Of a stretch of DNA of 64,000 nucleotides, positions 16,619-24,016 are shown in pieces (position 1 is the first letter of the stretch; each line of letters starts with the position of its first letter). Made by a program: the position numbers and the translations under genes. The DNA comes from Dactylosporangium aurantiacum. GTDB taxonomy: Bacteria; Actinomycetota; Actinomycetes; Mycobacteriales; Micromonosporaceae. The notes beneath the pieces are model-generated. The model was not told where the DNA came from and searched no databases. It worked only from the letters and a program-made list of their open reading frames with translations. The stretch covers positions 1 to 64,000 of the forward strand of contig NZ_JNYJ01000039.1 in NCBI RefSeq assembly GCF_000716715.1, given 5' to 3'.

Positions 16619-17505
16619 GCACCCTGGCACCGCGGGTGGTGCTCGTGTCGCGGCGCAGCGAGCTCGACGAGCTGCTCGCCCGGCACGGCACCATGGCCGC
16701 CGCCGCGTACTTCCTCCGCCAGCGGGGCCGCGACCTGGACGAGGTCGCGGCCCGGCACGCCGCCCAGCAGGCCGCCCTCACCACCGCCGGCGCGGCCGTG
16801 CCCGCCGACTGGCGCCGCGGCCACCTCGACCGGGCCGACCTGTCGCGGTTCCTGTTCGCCCCGGAGGACGTCGTCGTCGCCGTCGGGCAGGACGGGCTCG
16901 TCGCCAACGTCGCCAAGTACCTCGACGGCCAGCCCGTCATCGGCGTCAACCCGGCCCCGGACCGGAACCCGGGGGTGCTCGTCCGCCATCCGCCGGACCG
17001 GCTGCGCCGGCTGCTGCGCGACCTGCCCGGCCTGCCCGTGCAGGAGCGCACGATGGTGTCCGCCGCCCTCGACGACGGCCAGGAGCTGCTCGGCCTCAAC
17101 GAGATCTACTTCGGGCACGTCACCCACCAGTCGGCGCGCTACACACTGTCCACATCGGACGGCTCGCGGGAGCGCCACTCGTCGTCGGGCGTCGTCGTCG
17201 GTACGGGCACCGGCGCCACCGGCTGGTGCTCCTCCATCGCCCGGCAGCGCGCGGACGCCCCGTCACCACCGGCCCCGGGCGAGGCGGCCCTCACCTGGTT
17301 CGTCCGGGAGGCCTGGCCGTCACCGGCGACCGGGGTCACGCTGACCAGCGGCCGGCTCGACGGCGCGCAGACCCTGGAGCTGGCGAGCGAGGGCGAGGGC
17401 CTCGTCGTGTTCGCCGACGGCCTGGAGCCCGACCGCCTCGAACTGTCCTGGGGGCAGCGGGTCACCGTCGGCGTCGCCGCGCGAAAACTGCGTCTCGTCA
17501 TGTGA
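16600..17505 (+). CDS. NAD kinase-like protein
   Basis: A 301-residue protein related to NAD/NADH kinases. The C-terminal beta-domain motif GVVVGTGTGATGW (about residue 196-208) matches the GDG/TPTGSTAY-type conserved loop region, and GLNEIYFGHVTHQSARYTLS corresponds to the NE motif strand. The N-terminal GGDG nucleotide motif appears as AVGQDGLVANVAKYLDGQPVIGVN, with Gln in place of the usual second Gly, so catalysis is uncertain. Start: ATG at 16600 or the GTG at 16615. The position downstream of an NrtR-like regulator and an SPFH gene suggests a role in NADP supply or sensing. Confidence 0.75.
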   Translation: MGRAVVSTLAPRVVLVSRRSELDELLARHGTMAAAAYFLRQRGRDLDEVAARHAAQQAALTTAGAAVPADWRRGHLDRADLSRFLFAPEDVVVAVGQDGLVANVAKYLDGQPVIGVNPAPDRNPGVLVRHPPDRLRRLLRDLPGLPVQERTMVSAALDDGQELLGLNEIYFGHVTHQSARYTLSTSDGSRERHSSSGVVVGTGTGATGWCSSIARQRADAPSPPAPGEAALTWFVREAWPSPATGVTLTSGRLDGAQTLELASEGEGLVVFADGLEPDRLELSWGQRVTVGVAARKLRLVM

Positions 17506-17531
17506 CCTGCGGTGTGACACCATGTCTGGCC

Positions 17532-18578
17532 ATGATCCGTGAACGGCTCCACGACCACGCGGTGCTGCTGCACCGCCAGGGCAAGGACGACCCGCTGCCC
17601 GCAGGTGGCGAGCCGTACCCCGACGACCCGCGCCCCCGCACCGCGATCGGCCGCGACGCGCGGCGGGTCGGCGCGGACGTCGCCGCCATCCTCGACGCGC
17701 ACTTCGCCTCGCCGGCCGCCGCGCCGCGGGCCCTCGTCGGCGCGTTCGACGAGGTGTACGTCCCGGTCCACGACAACGAGCACGTCGCCGCCGCGGCGCT
17801 GCGCGCGGGCCGCAAACGGGTCCGCCGCACGGGCCGGTGGCTGGTGCGTCACGGCGTCGACCGGCGCGAGGTGGCCGTCGGCCTGGCGCTGCTCGGCACC
17901 GAGGCGACGGCGTCGGACAAGGACATCGAGCTGATCCGCACGATCGGCCTGCTGTCCGCCGAGTTCGGCGCGCTCGCCGCCGAGTCGCTGCGCCACCGCG
18001 GCGACGCCGGCGTCGAGGCCCTGCTGTGGCTCGCCGAACGCACCCGCGGCTGGGGCCGCGTCCCCGTCATCGAGGCCCTCTGCGAGGTCGCCGTCCTGCC
18101 CGAGGTCCGGGCCTGGCTGCTGCGGCACGCCTGCGCCGGCGACGACCTCGACGCGGTCACCGCCGGCGCCGTCGCCACCGCCGCCCACCTGCACGCCGCG
18201 ATCATCGCCGACGACGCCGACGACGAGCTCGTCGACCACACCGCCGCGCTGCTGCGCGCCATGGCCGACGGCACCGGCCAGGGCCTGACCCTCGCCGACT
18301 ACCCGCCGGCCCGCTACGTGCTCGCCGCCCACGCCCGCCACCTGGCCCGCCAGAAGCCGACCTGGGCCCGGTACGCCGCGGCGGCCGTCATCGCCGACCG
18401 GATCGCCCGCCTGGAGCCCGAGCAGCTCGGCTGCACGAAGAAGCAGCGCGAGCGCCTCGTCGAACGCTACGAGAAGGTGCTCCGCCTGCGCCGCTGGCAG
18501 GCGACCGTGCCCCGCCGCAAGACCAAACCCAAGCGCAAGCGCGTCACCCGCCGCACCAGCCGCCGCTCGGCCCGCTGA
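17532..18578 (+). CDS. Uncharacterised 348-residue protein
   Basis: No family recognised. The protein is soluble, rich in Ala, Arg and Leu, predicted mostly helical, with HDNEHVAAAALRAGRKRVRRTG near residue 80 given here only in part as AALRAGRKRVRRTG, and regularly spaced helices suggesting a helical-repeat fold (VGLALLGTEA, IGLLSAEFGALAAESLRH, VEALLWLAERTRGWG). The last 20 residues are strongly basic (KTKPKRKRVTRRTSRRS), as in nucleic-acid-associated tails. It starts 26 bp after the NAD-kinase-like stop without a clear ribosome site, so the ATG at 17532 is provisional. Codon use is normal and the frame is long, so the gene is real. Confidence 0.7.
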   Translation: MIRERLHDHAVLLHRQGKDDPLPAGGEPYPDDPRPRTAIGRDARRVGADVAAILDAHFASPAAAPRALVGAFDEVYVPVHDNEHVAAAALRAGRKRVRRTGRWLVRHGVDRREVAVGLALLGTEATASDKDIELIRTIGLLSAEFGALAAESLRHRGDAGVEALLWLAERTRGWGRVPVIEALCEVAVLPEVRAWLLRHACAGDDLDAVTAGAVATAAHLHAAIIADDADDELVDHTAALLRAMADGTGQGLTLADYPPARYVLAAHARHLARQKPTWARYAAAAVIADRIARLEPEQLGCTKKQRERLVERYEKVLRLRRWQATVPRRKTKPKRKRVTRRTSRRSAR

Positions 18579-18723
18579 CGGTCCGCGAGGGTTTTCTGTC
18601 GTACCCCACTGGGATGATGACTGCCGTGGGCATTTGAGGGTGGGGTCCCGGTCCGACCGGCGCTTTCGGTCTCGGCGTCCGACGCGCGGGCCGGAATCCG
18701 TGACGACGGACCGCCTGCGCGCC

Positions 18724-18770
18724 GGCCGCGTGGTCACCGCCGGCCGCGTGGTCACCGCCGGCCGCGTGGT
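18724..18770. repeat. 18-bp tandem repeat
   Basis: GGCCGCGTGGTCACCGCC is repeated at 18724-18741 and 18742-18759, with a partial third copy to 18770. Confidence 0.85.
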
Positions 18771-18948
18771 GTCCGGAAGCCAGCCCGGAGCGGTCCCGGG
18801 AGCAGCGCGCCGCGGCGGTCATCCGGGCGGACGAAGTTGGGCCGAGCAAGCGCGTCGCCGCGGGTCCACGCCGCCCGGCGACCCATCGGCACCGCGCCGG
18901 TGTGACACGGTCGCCGACCGTCTCGGTCGCGCCGGCCGCGCCGAGATC

Positions 18949-19049
18949 CGCGACGACGTCCGTGCCGAGGTCCGTGACGAGGTCCGTGACGAGGTCCGTG
19001 ACGAGGTCCGTGCCGAGGTCCGTGCCGAGGTCCGTGCCGAGGTCCGTGG
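18949..19049. repeat. 12-bp tandem repeat, seven full copies
   Basis: The unit is CGTGCCGAGGTC or CGTGACGAGGTC, in the order C-A-A-A-C-C-C from 18961 to 19044, with a degenerate copy before and a partial one after. Translated on the plus strand it reads (V-R-A/D-E)n. Confidence 0.9.
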
Positions 19050-19160
19050 ACCACAGCATGCTCGGCACGGCAGCCGGATACACCGGACCCGCTGACCGCG
19101 CTGCACGGCCCGGCCCGCCGGTAGATCCAGCCGCCCGGTGGCGGGCGCCTGAGCGGCCGG

Positions 19161-19346
19161 CTAGCGGCCGCGGGAGTGGCTCGACCGGGCCCGGAGCCAG
19201 CTGCGCGACAGTGTCGCCGCGATGCCGAACGCCGGCAGCACGGCGAAGAGCAGATGCGGTGGGGTCTTGTCCAACATGAACATCGCTGCGGCGAAGGCGG
19301 ACCCGGCGCCGAGGAGCACCCACCACACGAGGTCCGCTCGCCTCAT
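19161..19346 (-). CDS. Small membrane protein, 61 residues
   Basis: Two hydrophobic segments (WWVLLGAGSAFAAAMFML near 8-25 and LLFAVLPAFGIAATL near 32-46) separated by a short polar turn, with a basic C-terminus (RARSSHSRGR). No family recognised. The ATG at 19346 overlaps the stop of a possible upstream ORF by ATGA; there is no Shine-Dalgarno sequence, which fits translational coupling. Confidence 0.5.
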   Translation of the reverse strand: MRRADLVWWVLLGAGSAFAAAMFMLDKTPPHLLFAVLPAFGIAATLSRSWLRARSSHSRGR

Positions 19347-19537
19347 GGCGCGAGTGTAGGCGCGAGCGACCACCACGCCTCCTCGCCGTCACCGTTGCCG
19401 GCGCGGGCCGCCGCCGTCGACGCGGACCCCGTCGACACCGCGTCCCGGATGCGCCATACCGCGAACCCGGCCTTGAGACGGTCGAGCCCACCGGTGCGCC
19501 GATGCCTGCGCCGGCTACCGCGCGGCACCACGGCCAC
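19343..19537 (-). CDS. Doubtful 64-residue ORF upstream of the small membrane protein
   Basis: A GTG-started frame ending in the ATGA overlap at 19343-19346. The product is basic at its start and contains LKAGFAVWRIRDAV. No ribosome site and no recognisable domain; support rests only on the overlap. Confidence 0.22.
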   Translation of the reverse strand: MAVVPRGSRRRHRRTGGLDRLKAGFAVWRIRDAVSTGSASTAAARAGNGDGEEAWWSLAPTLAP

Positions 19538-19584
19538 GTCAGGGTGCCGGGCACCGCCGGCTCGACGGCGGCGGCGGCGCGGGG

Positions 19585-20142
19585 TCAGGGGTGGTGCACG
19601 GCGTACCGGGTGACCTGGATGCCGCTCGGGAACGTGGTCGTCGACAGGTGCGACAGCGACAGCGGCACCGTGAACAGGGCCGGCCCCGAGGCGAGGACGA
19701 GCGGGTGGACGGCGAGGAGCAGCTCGTCGACGACCGGCCACAGCGGCGCCAGGGTCGCCGGGCCCGCGGAGAGGACGACGTCGCCGTCCAGGGCCGCCAG
19801 TTGCGGGGCGAGGTCGCCGCGCAGGACCGGGGCGGCGGCGAAGGTGGGGTCGTTGGTGAAGACCACTTTCCGCAGGCCGGACAGCAGGGTGCTGAACTCG
19901 ACGTCGGCGGGGGTCAGGGTGTCCGCGCCGGGCGGGACCCGGCCGGCGGCGACCTCCTCCCACCAGGGGACGATCGCCTCGTAGTGGACGCGGCTCATGG
20001 CCCAGGTGCCGACGCCGCGGTAGCAGTCGTTGATGTGTGCCTGTTCCCGCTCGCCCCAGTCGAACGGCTGCCAGAACGTGCCGTCGGCGGTGGCGATGCG
20101 GTGGTCGAGGGTGGTCTGCATGTGCGCGACGATCCTGGTCAT
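19585..20142 (-). CDS. RibD C-terminal/dihydrofolate reductase-like protein
   Basis: A 185-residue protein of the RibD_C/DHFR-like superfamily: MTRIVAHMQTTLDHRIA at the N-terminus, DTLTPADVEFSTLLSGLRKVVF around 90-110, DGDVVLSAGPATLAPLWPVV (the NADPH phosphate loop) and a C-terminal strand ending YAVHHP. In other actinomycetes such proteins are general NADPH-dependent reductases of unknown substrate. The ATG at 20142 overlaps the stop of the upstream FAD oxidase by 4 bp, so the two form an operon under the divergent MocR regulator. Confidence 0.88.
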   Translation of the reverse strand: MTRIVAHMQTTLDHRIATADGTFWQPFDWGEREQAHINDCYRGVGTWAMSRVHYEAIVPWWEEVAAGRVPPGADTLTPADVEFSTLLSGLRKVVFTNDPTFAAAPVLRGDLAPQLAALDGDVVLSAGPATLAPLWPVVDELLLAVHPLVLASGPALFTVPLSLSHLSTTTFPSGIQVTRYAVHHP

Positions 20143-21434
20143 GACGGGTCCTTCGAGGGCGTGACGTTCTGGTTGAGGTGGAAGACGTTGCCGGGGTCGT
20201 AGCGGTCCTTCAGCGCGGTCAGCCGGGCCAGGTGCGCGGGCGGGTACGCGCGGCGCACCCCCGCCGGGCCCTCGTCCTCGAAGGCGCCGAGGGAGTTGAC
20301 GTAGACGCCGCCGGCGTAGGGCTCCAGCAGGGCCGCCGCGGCCCGGGCCGCCGCACGGCGGGTGTCGTCCGACGCCGGGTCGGTCCACGACGTGCCGGCG
20401 CCGAACTCGAACATGGTGTCGCGGTGGCCGAACGCGGTCGCGTCGTGCGGCACGTCGGCGATCGCGCCGCCGTACCCCTGCAGGCCCGCGCCGCAGTGCT
20501 CACCGGCGGCGACGAAGGCGTCGACGGCCGCGTCGGGCAGCGACTTGAGGTAGTGCGAGCGGCCGTACCGGCGCAGCGCGTGCCGGCCCGAGCTGTCCTC
20601 GCGGCGCTGCAGCCGCAGGTACGACATGGGCCGCCGGGTCACCGAGCCGCCCTGGACGAACGCCGGCGAGTAGGACCCGGGGCCCACCCAGACGTAGCCG
20701 AGCGTGAGGGTGCCGGGGCCGCTGGACGCGGTGAAGGTCGCCTGCCGGGGCGCGGTCAGGTGCTCGTCGCGCCAGCGGCGCATCGCCGCGTGCCGGGCGG
20801 CGCCGGTGAACGTCGCCTCCACGACGAGCGCCGACGTGCCGGTGTCGTGCAGCGCGAACTCGAACCGGGTGACGACGCCGAAGTTGCCGCCGCCGCCCTT
20901 CAGCCCCCAGTAGAGGTCCGGTTGCGACCCGGCGTCGACGTGCAGCAGCTCGCCGTCGGCGATCACCAGGTCGTAGGACAGCACGTTGTCGCAGGCGAGG
21001 CCGTACCGGCGGGCGAGCCAGCCCATGCCGCCGCCGAGGGTGAGGCCGCCGACCCCGGTGTGGGAGACGTTGCCGGCGGTGGTGGCCAGGCCGTGCCGCT
21101 GGGCGGCGGCGTCGAGGGCGCCCAGCAGCGCGCCGCCCTGGACGGCCGCGCGGCGCCGCACCGGGTCGACGCGCACCCGGCCCATCGGGGTCAGGTCGAT
21201 CATCAGGCCGCCGTCGGTGACACCGAACCCGGCCGCGCTGTGCCCGCCGCACCGCACCGACACCTCGAGGCCGCGGTCCCGGGCGGTGCGCACCGCGGCG
21301 GCCACGTCCCGGGCGGACCGGCACCGCACGATCATCGCCGGGCGGCGGTCGAACATCGCGTTCCACACCTGCCGGGCCTCGTCATAGCCGCGGTCGCCGG
21401 GCCGGAGCACCTGCGCGGTCGCTGTCGTCGTCAT
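20139..21434 (-). CDS. FAD-binding oxidase with BBE domain
   Basis: A 431-residue flavoprotein oxidase. PCMH-type FAD domain at about 30-205 with VRCGGHSAAGFGVTDGG; the His after GG is the usual attachment point for covalent FAD. GGGMGWLARRYGLACDNVLS and LKGGGGNFGVVTRFEFALH follow. The C-terminal BBE element is present (YDPGNVFHLNQNV). No signal peptide. The substrate is unknown. Start ATG at 21434 with GGGAAG upstream; a longer frame upstream has no coding character. Divergent from and probably controlled by the MocR regulator. Confidence 0.9.
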   Translation of the reverse strand: MTTTATAQVLRPGDRGYDEARQVWNAMFDRRPAMIVRCRSARDVAAAVRTARDRGLEVSVRCGGHSAAGFGVTDGGLMIDLTPMGRVRVDPVRRRAAVQGGALLGALDAAAQRHGLATTAGNVSHTGVGGLTLGGGMGWLARRYGLACDNVLSYDLVIADGELLHVDAGSQPDLYWGLKGGGGNFGVVTRFEFALHDTGTSALVVEATFTGAARHAAMRRWRDEHLTAPRQATFTASSGPGTLTLGYVWVGPGSYSPAFVQGGSVTRRPMSYLRLQRREDSSGRHALRRYGRSHYLKSLPDAAVDAFVAAGEHCGAGLQGYGGAIADVPHDATAFGHRDTMFEFGAGTSWTDPASDDTRRAAARAAAALLEPYAGGVYVNSLGAFEDEGPAGVRRAYPPAHLARLTALKDRYDPGNVFHLNQNVTPSKDPS

Positions 21435-21452
21435 GCGTCGAGCTTCCCGCCC

Positions 21453-21501
21453 ATTGGTCCTCGCGGTAAGGTCCGTTTTCGTGGCACGCGAGAGGACCAA
21501 T
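21453..21501. promoter_or_regulatory. MocR operator candidate and leaderless promoter
   Basis: ATTGGTCCTC (21453-21462) and GAGGACCAAT (21492-21501) form a perfect 10-bp inverted repeat around the regulator's start. Between them TAAGGT (21467-21472) is a -10-like hexamer 8 nt before the GTG at 21481. The position between divergent genes fits autoregulation and control of the oxidase operon. Confidence 0.6.
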
Positions 21502-22875
21502 CCGGAGCTGCTCGTCGCGCTCGACCCGGCCGGCGGGCCGCTGCACCGCCAGCTGGAGGCGGCGATCAGGGCCGGCATCCGCGGCGGCCGGCTCGTCGTG
21601 GGCAGCGCGCTGCCGTCCAGCCGGGCCCTCGCGGCGGCGCTGGGCGTCTCGCGTGGCGTGGTCGTCACCGCGTACGAGCAGCTGACCGCCGAGGGCTACC
21701 TGACCAGCCGCTCCGGGGGGTACACCACGATCGCCACGGGACCGGCGCCGGCGGTCGTGCCGGGGCCGGCGGCGGTGGCGCCGGCCCGGATCAGCTTCGG
21801 CTACGGGCGCACCGACGTGTCGCGGTTCCCCCGCGCGGCGTGGCTGCGCAGCGTCCGGCGGGTGCTGACGACCGCGCCCACCGACCGGCTCGGCTACACC
21901 AGCGGGCAGGGCACCCCCGAGCTGCGCGCCGCGCTCGCCGAGTACCTGAACCGGGTCCGCGGCACCGACGCCCGCCCTGACACGATCGTCGTCTGCGCCG
22001 GTTACGCCCAGGCGGCGAACCTGCTGATCCAGGTGCTCCACGCGGGCGGCGCGACCCGCCTCGCCGTGGAGGACCCGTCCGGCGAGGACGACGCCCGGCC
22101 CCTCGCCGTCGCCGCCGGCATGACCGTCACCGGCGTCCCCGTCGGCCCCGACGGCATCGACGTGACCGCCCTGGCCGCGGTGGACGCCGACGCGCTCGTG
22201 CTGACCCCGTCGCACCAGTGGCCGACCGGGGGTGTCCTGCCCGCCGCGGCCCGCGCCGCCGTCGTCCGGTGGGCCGCGGCCCGCGACGCGCTCGTCGTCG
22301 AGGACGACTACGACGCCGAGTACCGCTACGACCGGGCCGCCGTCGGCGCCATGCAGGGCCTCGCCCCGGACCGGGTCGCGTACGTCGGCTCGGCCAGCAA
22401 GACCCTCGCGCCCGGGCTGCGGCTCGGCTGGATGGTCCTGCCGGCGCACCTCGTCGCGCCCGTCGTCGCGGCGAAGGTCCTCGCCGACCGCGGCTCGCCG
22501 GCCCTCGACCAGCTGACCTTCGCCGACTTCCTCGGCAGCGGCGAGTTCGACCGGCACCTGCGGCGGATGCGTCCCCTGTACCGGCGCCGCCGCGACACCC
22601 TGCTGGCCGCCCTCGCCCGGCACCTGCCGCAGCTGCGGCCCGTCGGGATCGCGGCCGGCCAGCACCTCGTCGCGTGGCTGCCGCCGGGCCTGGCCGAGGA
22701 GGCGGTGGAGGCCGCCGCGCTGGCCGGGGGGCTCGCCGTGCACGGCGTCGGCCGGTTCCGCCTGGCGCCCGGCCCGCCGGGCCTGCTGTTCGGCTACGGC
22801 CACCTGTCCGAGGACGCCATCGAGGAGGGCGTCGCCATCCTCGCCGAGGCGCTCGACGGCCTCGATCGGCGGTGA
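21481..22875 (+). CDS. MocR/PdxR-type regulator (GntR HTH plus aminotransferase domain)
   Basis: A 464-residue regulator. N-terminal GntR winged helix (about 5-75: LHRQLEAAIRAGIRGGRL, LPSSRALAAALGVSRGVV) joined to a class I aminotransferase-like domain. PLP site: SHQWPTGG, DDYDAEYRYDR and the Schiff-base Lys in SASKTLAPGLRLGW. Such proteins sense PLP or an amine and usually control a neighbouring operon, here the divergent FAD oxidase and reductase. The GTG at 21481 is favoured by the TAAGGT hexamer 8 nt upstream; an ATG at 21433 would add 16 residues. Confidence 0.9.
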   Translation: MARERTNPELLVALDPAGGPLHRQLEAAIRAGIRGGRLVVGSALPSSRALAAALGVSRGVVVTAYEQLTAEGYLTSRSGGYTTIATGPAPAVVPGPAAVAPARISFGYGRTDVSRFPRAAWLRSVRRVLTTAPTDRLGYTSGQGTPELRAALAEYLNRVRGTDARPDTIVVCAGYAQAANLLIQVLHAGGATRLAVEDPSGEDDARPLAVAAGMTVTGVPVGPDGIDVTALAAVDADALVLTPSHQWPTGGVLPAAARAAVVRWAAARDALVVEDDYDAEYRYDRAAVGAMQGLAPDRVAYVGSASKTLAPGLRLGWMVLPAHLVAPVVAAKVLADRGSPALDQLTFADFLGSGEFDRHLRRMRPLYRRRRDTLLAALARHLPQLRPVGIAAGQHLVAWLPPGLAEEAVEAAALAGGLAVHGVGRFRLAPGPPGLLFGYGHLSEDAIEEGVAILAEALDGLDRR

Positions 22876-22878
22876 GGC

Positions 22879-23919
22879 TCAGGCGGAGGCGCGCAGGATC
22901 AGCTCCGGGTTGAAGATGACCGAACGCGGCGAGCGGCCGGGCTCGCGGATGCGGGTGAGCAGCAGCTGCGCCATCTCCCCCGCCATCTCCTCGACCGGCT
23001 GGCGGACCGTGCTCAGCGGCGGGTGGCACTCCAGGGCGGCGGTGCTGTCGTCGAAACCGATGACCGCCACGTCGTCGGGGACCCGCCGACCCGCCTCCTG
23101 GAACACGCGCAGCGCGCCGTCGGCCATCAGGTCGTTGGCGACGAAGACGCCGTCGACCCCGGGGTGCTCGGCGAGCAGGGTGCGGGCGGCGCGCTCGCCG
23201 CCGCCGCGGGTGAAGTCGCCCTCGACGTAGGGGGCGTCGGCCTGGCCGTGCGCGGCGACGGCGGCCCGGAAGCCGGCGAGGCGGTCCTGGGCGGCGGGCA
23301 TGTCGAGAGGGCCGGTGATGGTGGCGATGCGGCGGCGGCCGAGGCCGGCCAGGCGGTCGACGGCCAGGCGCACCCCGGCGCGCTGGTCGACGTCGACGAA
23401 GCTGGTGTGCACGGGGCGGCCGGGGCGGCACGACAGCACGCACGGCACGCCGAGGTCGACGAGCTGGCCGGGCAGCGGGTCGTCGACGTGGCTGGAGATG
23501 AGCAGGGCGCCGTCGACGTGGCCCTGGCGCAGGTAACGCAGCACGTGCTCGCGGGCGGGCGGGTCGGCCAGGAAGATGACCAGGTGGATGCCGAGCGGGC
23601 GGAGCACCTCCTGCGCGCCGGCGGTGACCCGGCCCAGGTACGGGTCCGTGAACGTGCGGGTGAGGAACGGCGTCTCGTACCCGCGGTTCTCCGGCTCCGA
23701 CACCACCAGGGCGATCGAGTCGGTGCGGCGGGTGACGAGGGACCGGGCGGCGAGGTTCGGCACGTAGCCGGTGGCGGCGATCGCCCGCTCGACGGTGCGC
23801 CGCAGCTCCGGGTCGACGGTCTGCACCCCGTTGATCACGCGGGAGACCGTGGCGCGGGACACCCCGGCGTAGTTGGCGACCTGTTCCAGGGTCGGTGGTC
23901 GCGTGTCGCTGCCCGTCAT
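22879..23919 (-). CDS. LacI-family transcriptional regulator
   Basis: A 346-residue repressor. N-terminal HTH with LEQVANYAGVSRATVSRVIN and the hinge helix NLAARSLVTRRT, followed by a periplasmic-binding-protein-like effector domain (about 65-346; DGVFVANDLMADGALRVF and VAVIGFDDS are typical). It lies downstream of the GH16/DUF1996 operon on the same strand, separated from it by a strong terminator, and three GCGCTC-centred palindromes upstream of GH16 suit a LacI protein. The ATG at 23919 is preceded by TACCGT at 7 nt, which favours it over a GTG at 23928. Confidence 0.93.
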   Translation of the reverse strand: MTGSDTRPPTLEQVANYAGVSRATVSRVINGVQTVDPELRRTVERAIAATGYVPNLAARSLVTRRTDSIALVVSEPENRGYETPFLTRTFTDPYLGRVTAGAQEVLRPLGIHLVIFLADPPAREHVLRYLRQGHVDGALLISSHVDDPLPGQLVDLGVPCVLSCRPGRPVHTSFVDVDQRAGVRLAVDRLAGLGRRRIATITGPLDMPAAQDRLAGFRAAVAAHGQADAPYVEGDFTRGGGERAARTLLAEHPGVDGVFVANDLMADGALRVFQEAGRRVPDDVAVIGFDDSTAALECHPPLSTVRQPVEEMAGEMAQLLLTRIREPGRSPRSVIFNPELILRASA

Positions 23920-23926
23920 GGTTCTC

Positions 23927-23932
23927 ACGGTA
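23927..23932 (-). promoter_or_regulatory. Candidate -10 of the lacI-family gene (leaderless)
   Basis: TACCGT on the minus strand, 7 nt upstream of the ATG at 23919; no ribosome site is present. Confidence 0.4.
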
Positions 23933-23962
23933 GATCGTGCCCCCGCGCGGTGAGAAAAGGGA

Positions 23963-24002
23963 GCCGTGGATGGACGGCGGTCGAGGCACGTCCATCCACG
24001 GC
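23963..24002 (-). terminator. Intrinsic terminator of the GH16/DUF1996 operon
   Basis: Perfect 13-bp stem GCCGTGGATGGAC (23963-23975) with GTCCATCCACGGC (23990-24002) and a 14-nt loop, followed on the minus strand by CTCCCTTTTC, a U-rich run unusual for this genome. Confidence 0.9.
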
Positions 24003-24016
24003 CGGTTCCCAGGTGG

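Larger units (their letters stand above)
18579..19160. other. Intergenic region with two minisatellites
   Basis: About 580 bp without a convincing gene. It holds an 18-bp array and a 12-bp array listed separately. Open frames on both strands run through the 12-bp array because the unit is a multiple of three; none has a ribosome site or a recognisable domain. Confidence 0.55.

Noticed and set aside
18544..19554. Leftward frame with TDLGTDLV repeats
   Set aside because: Generated by the 12-bp array; crosses a better-supported small membrane gene and has no recognisable domain.
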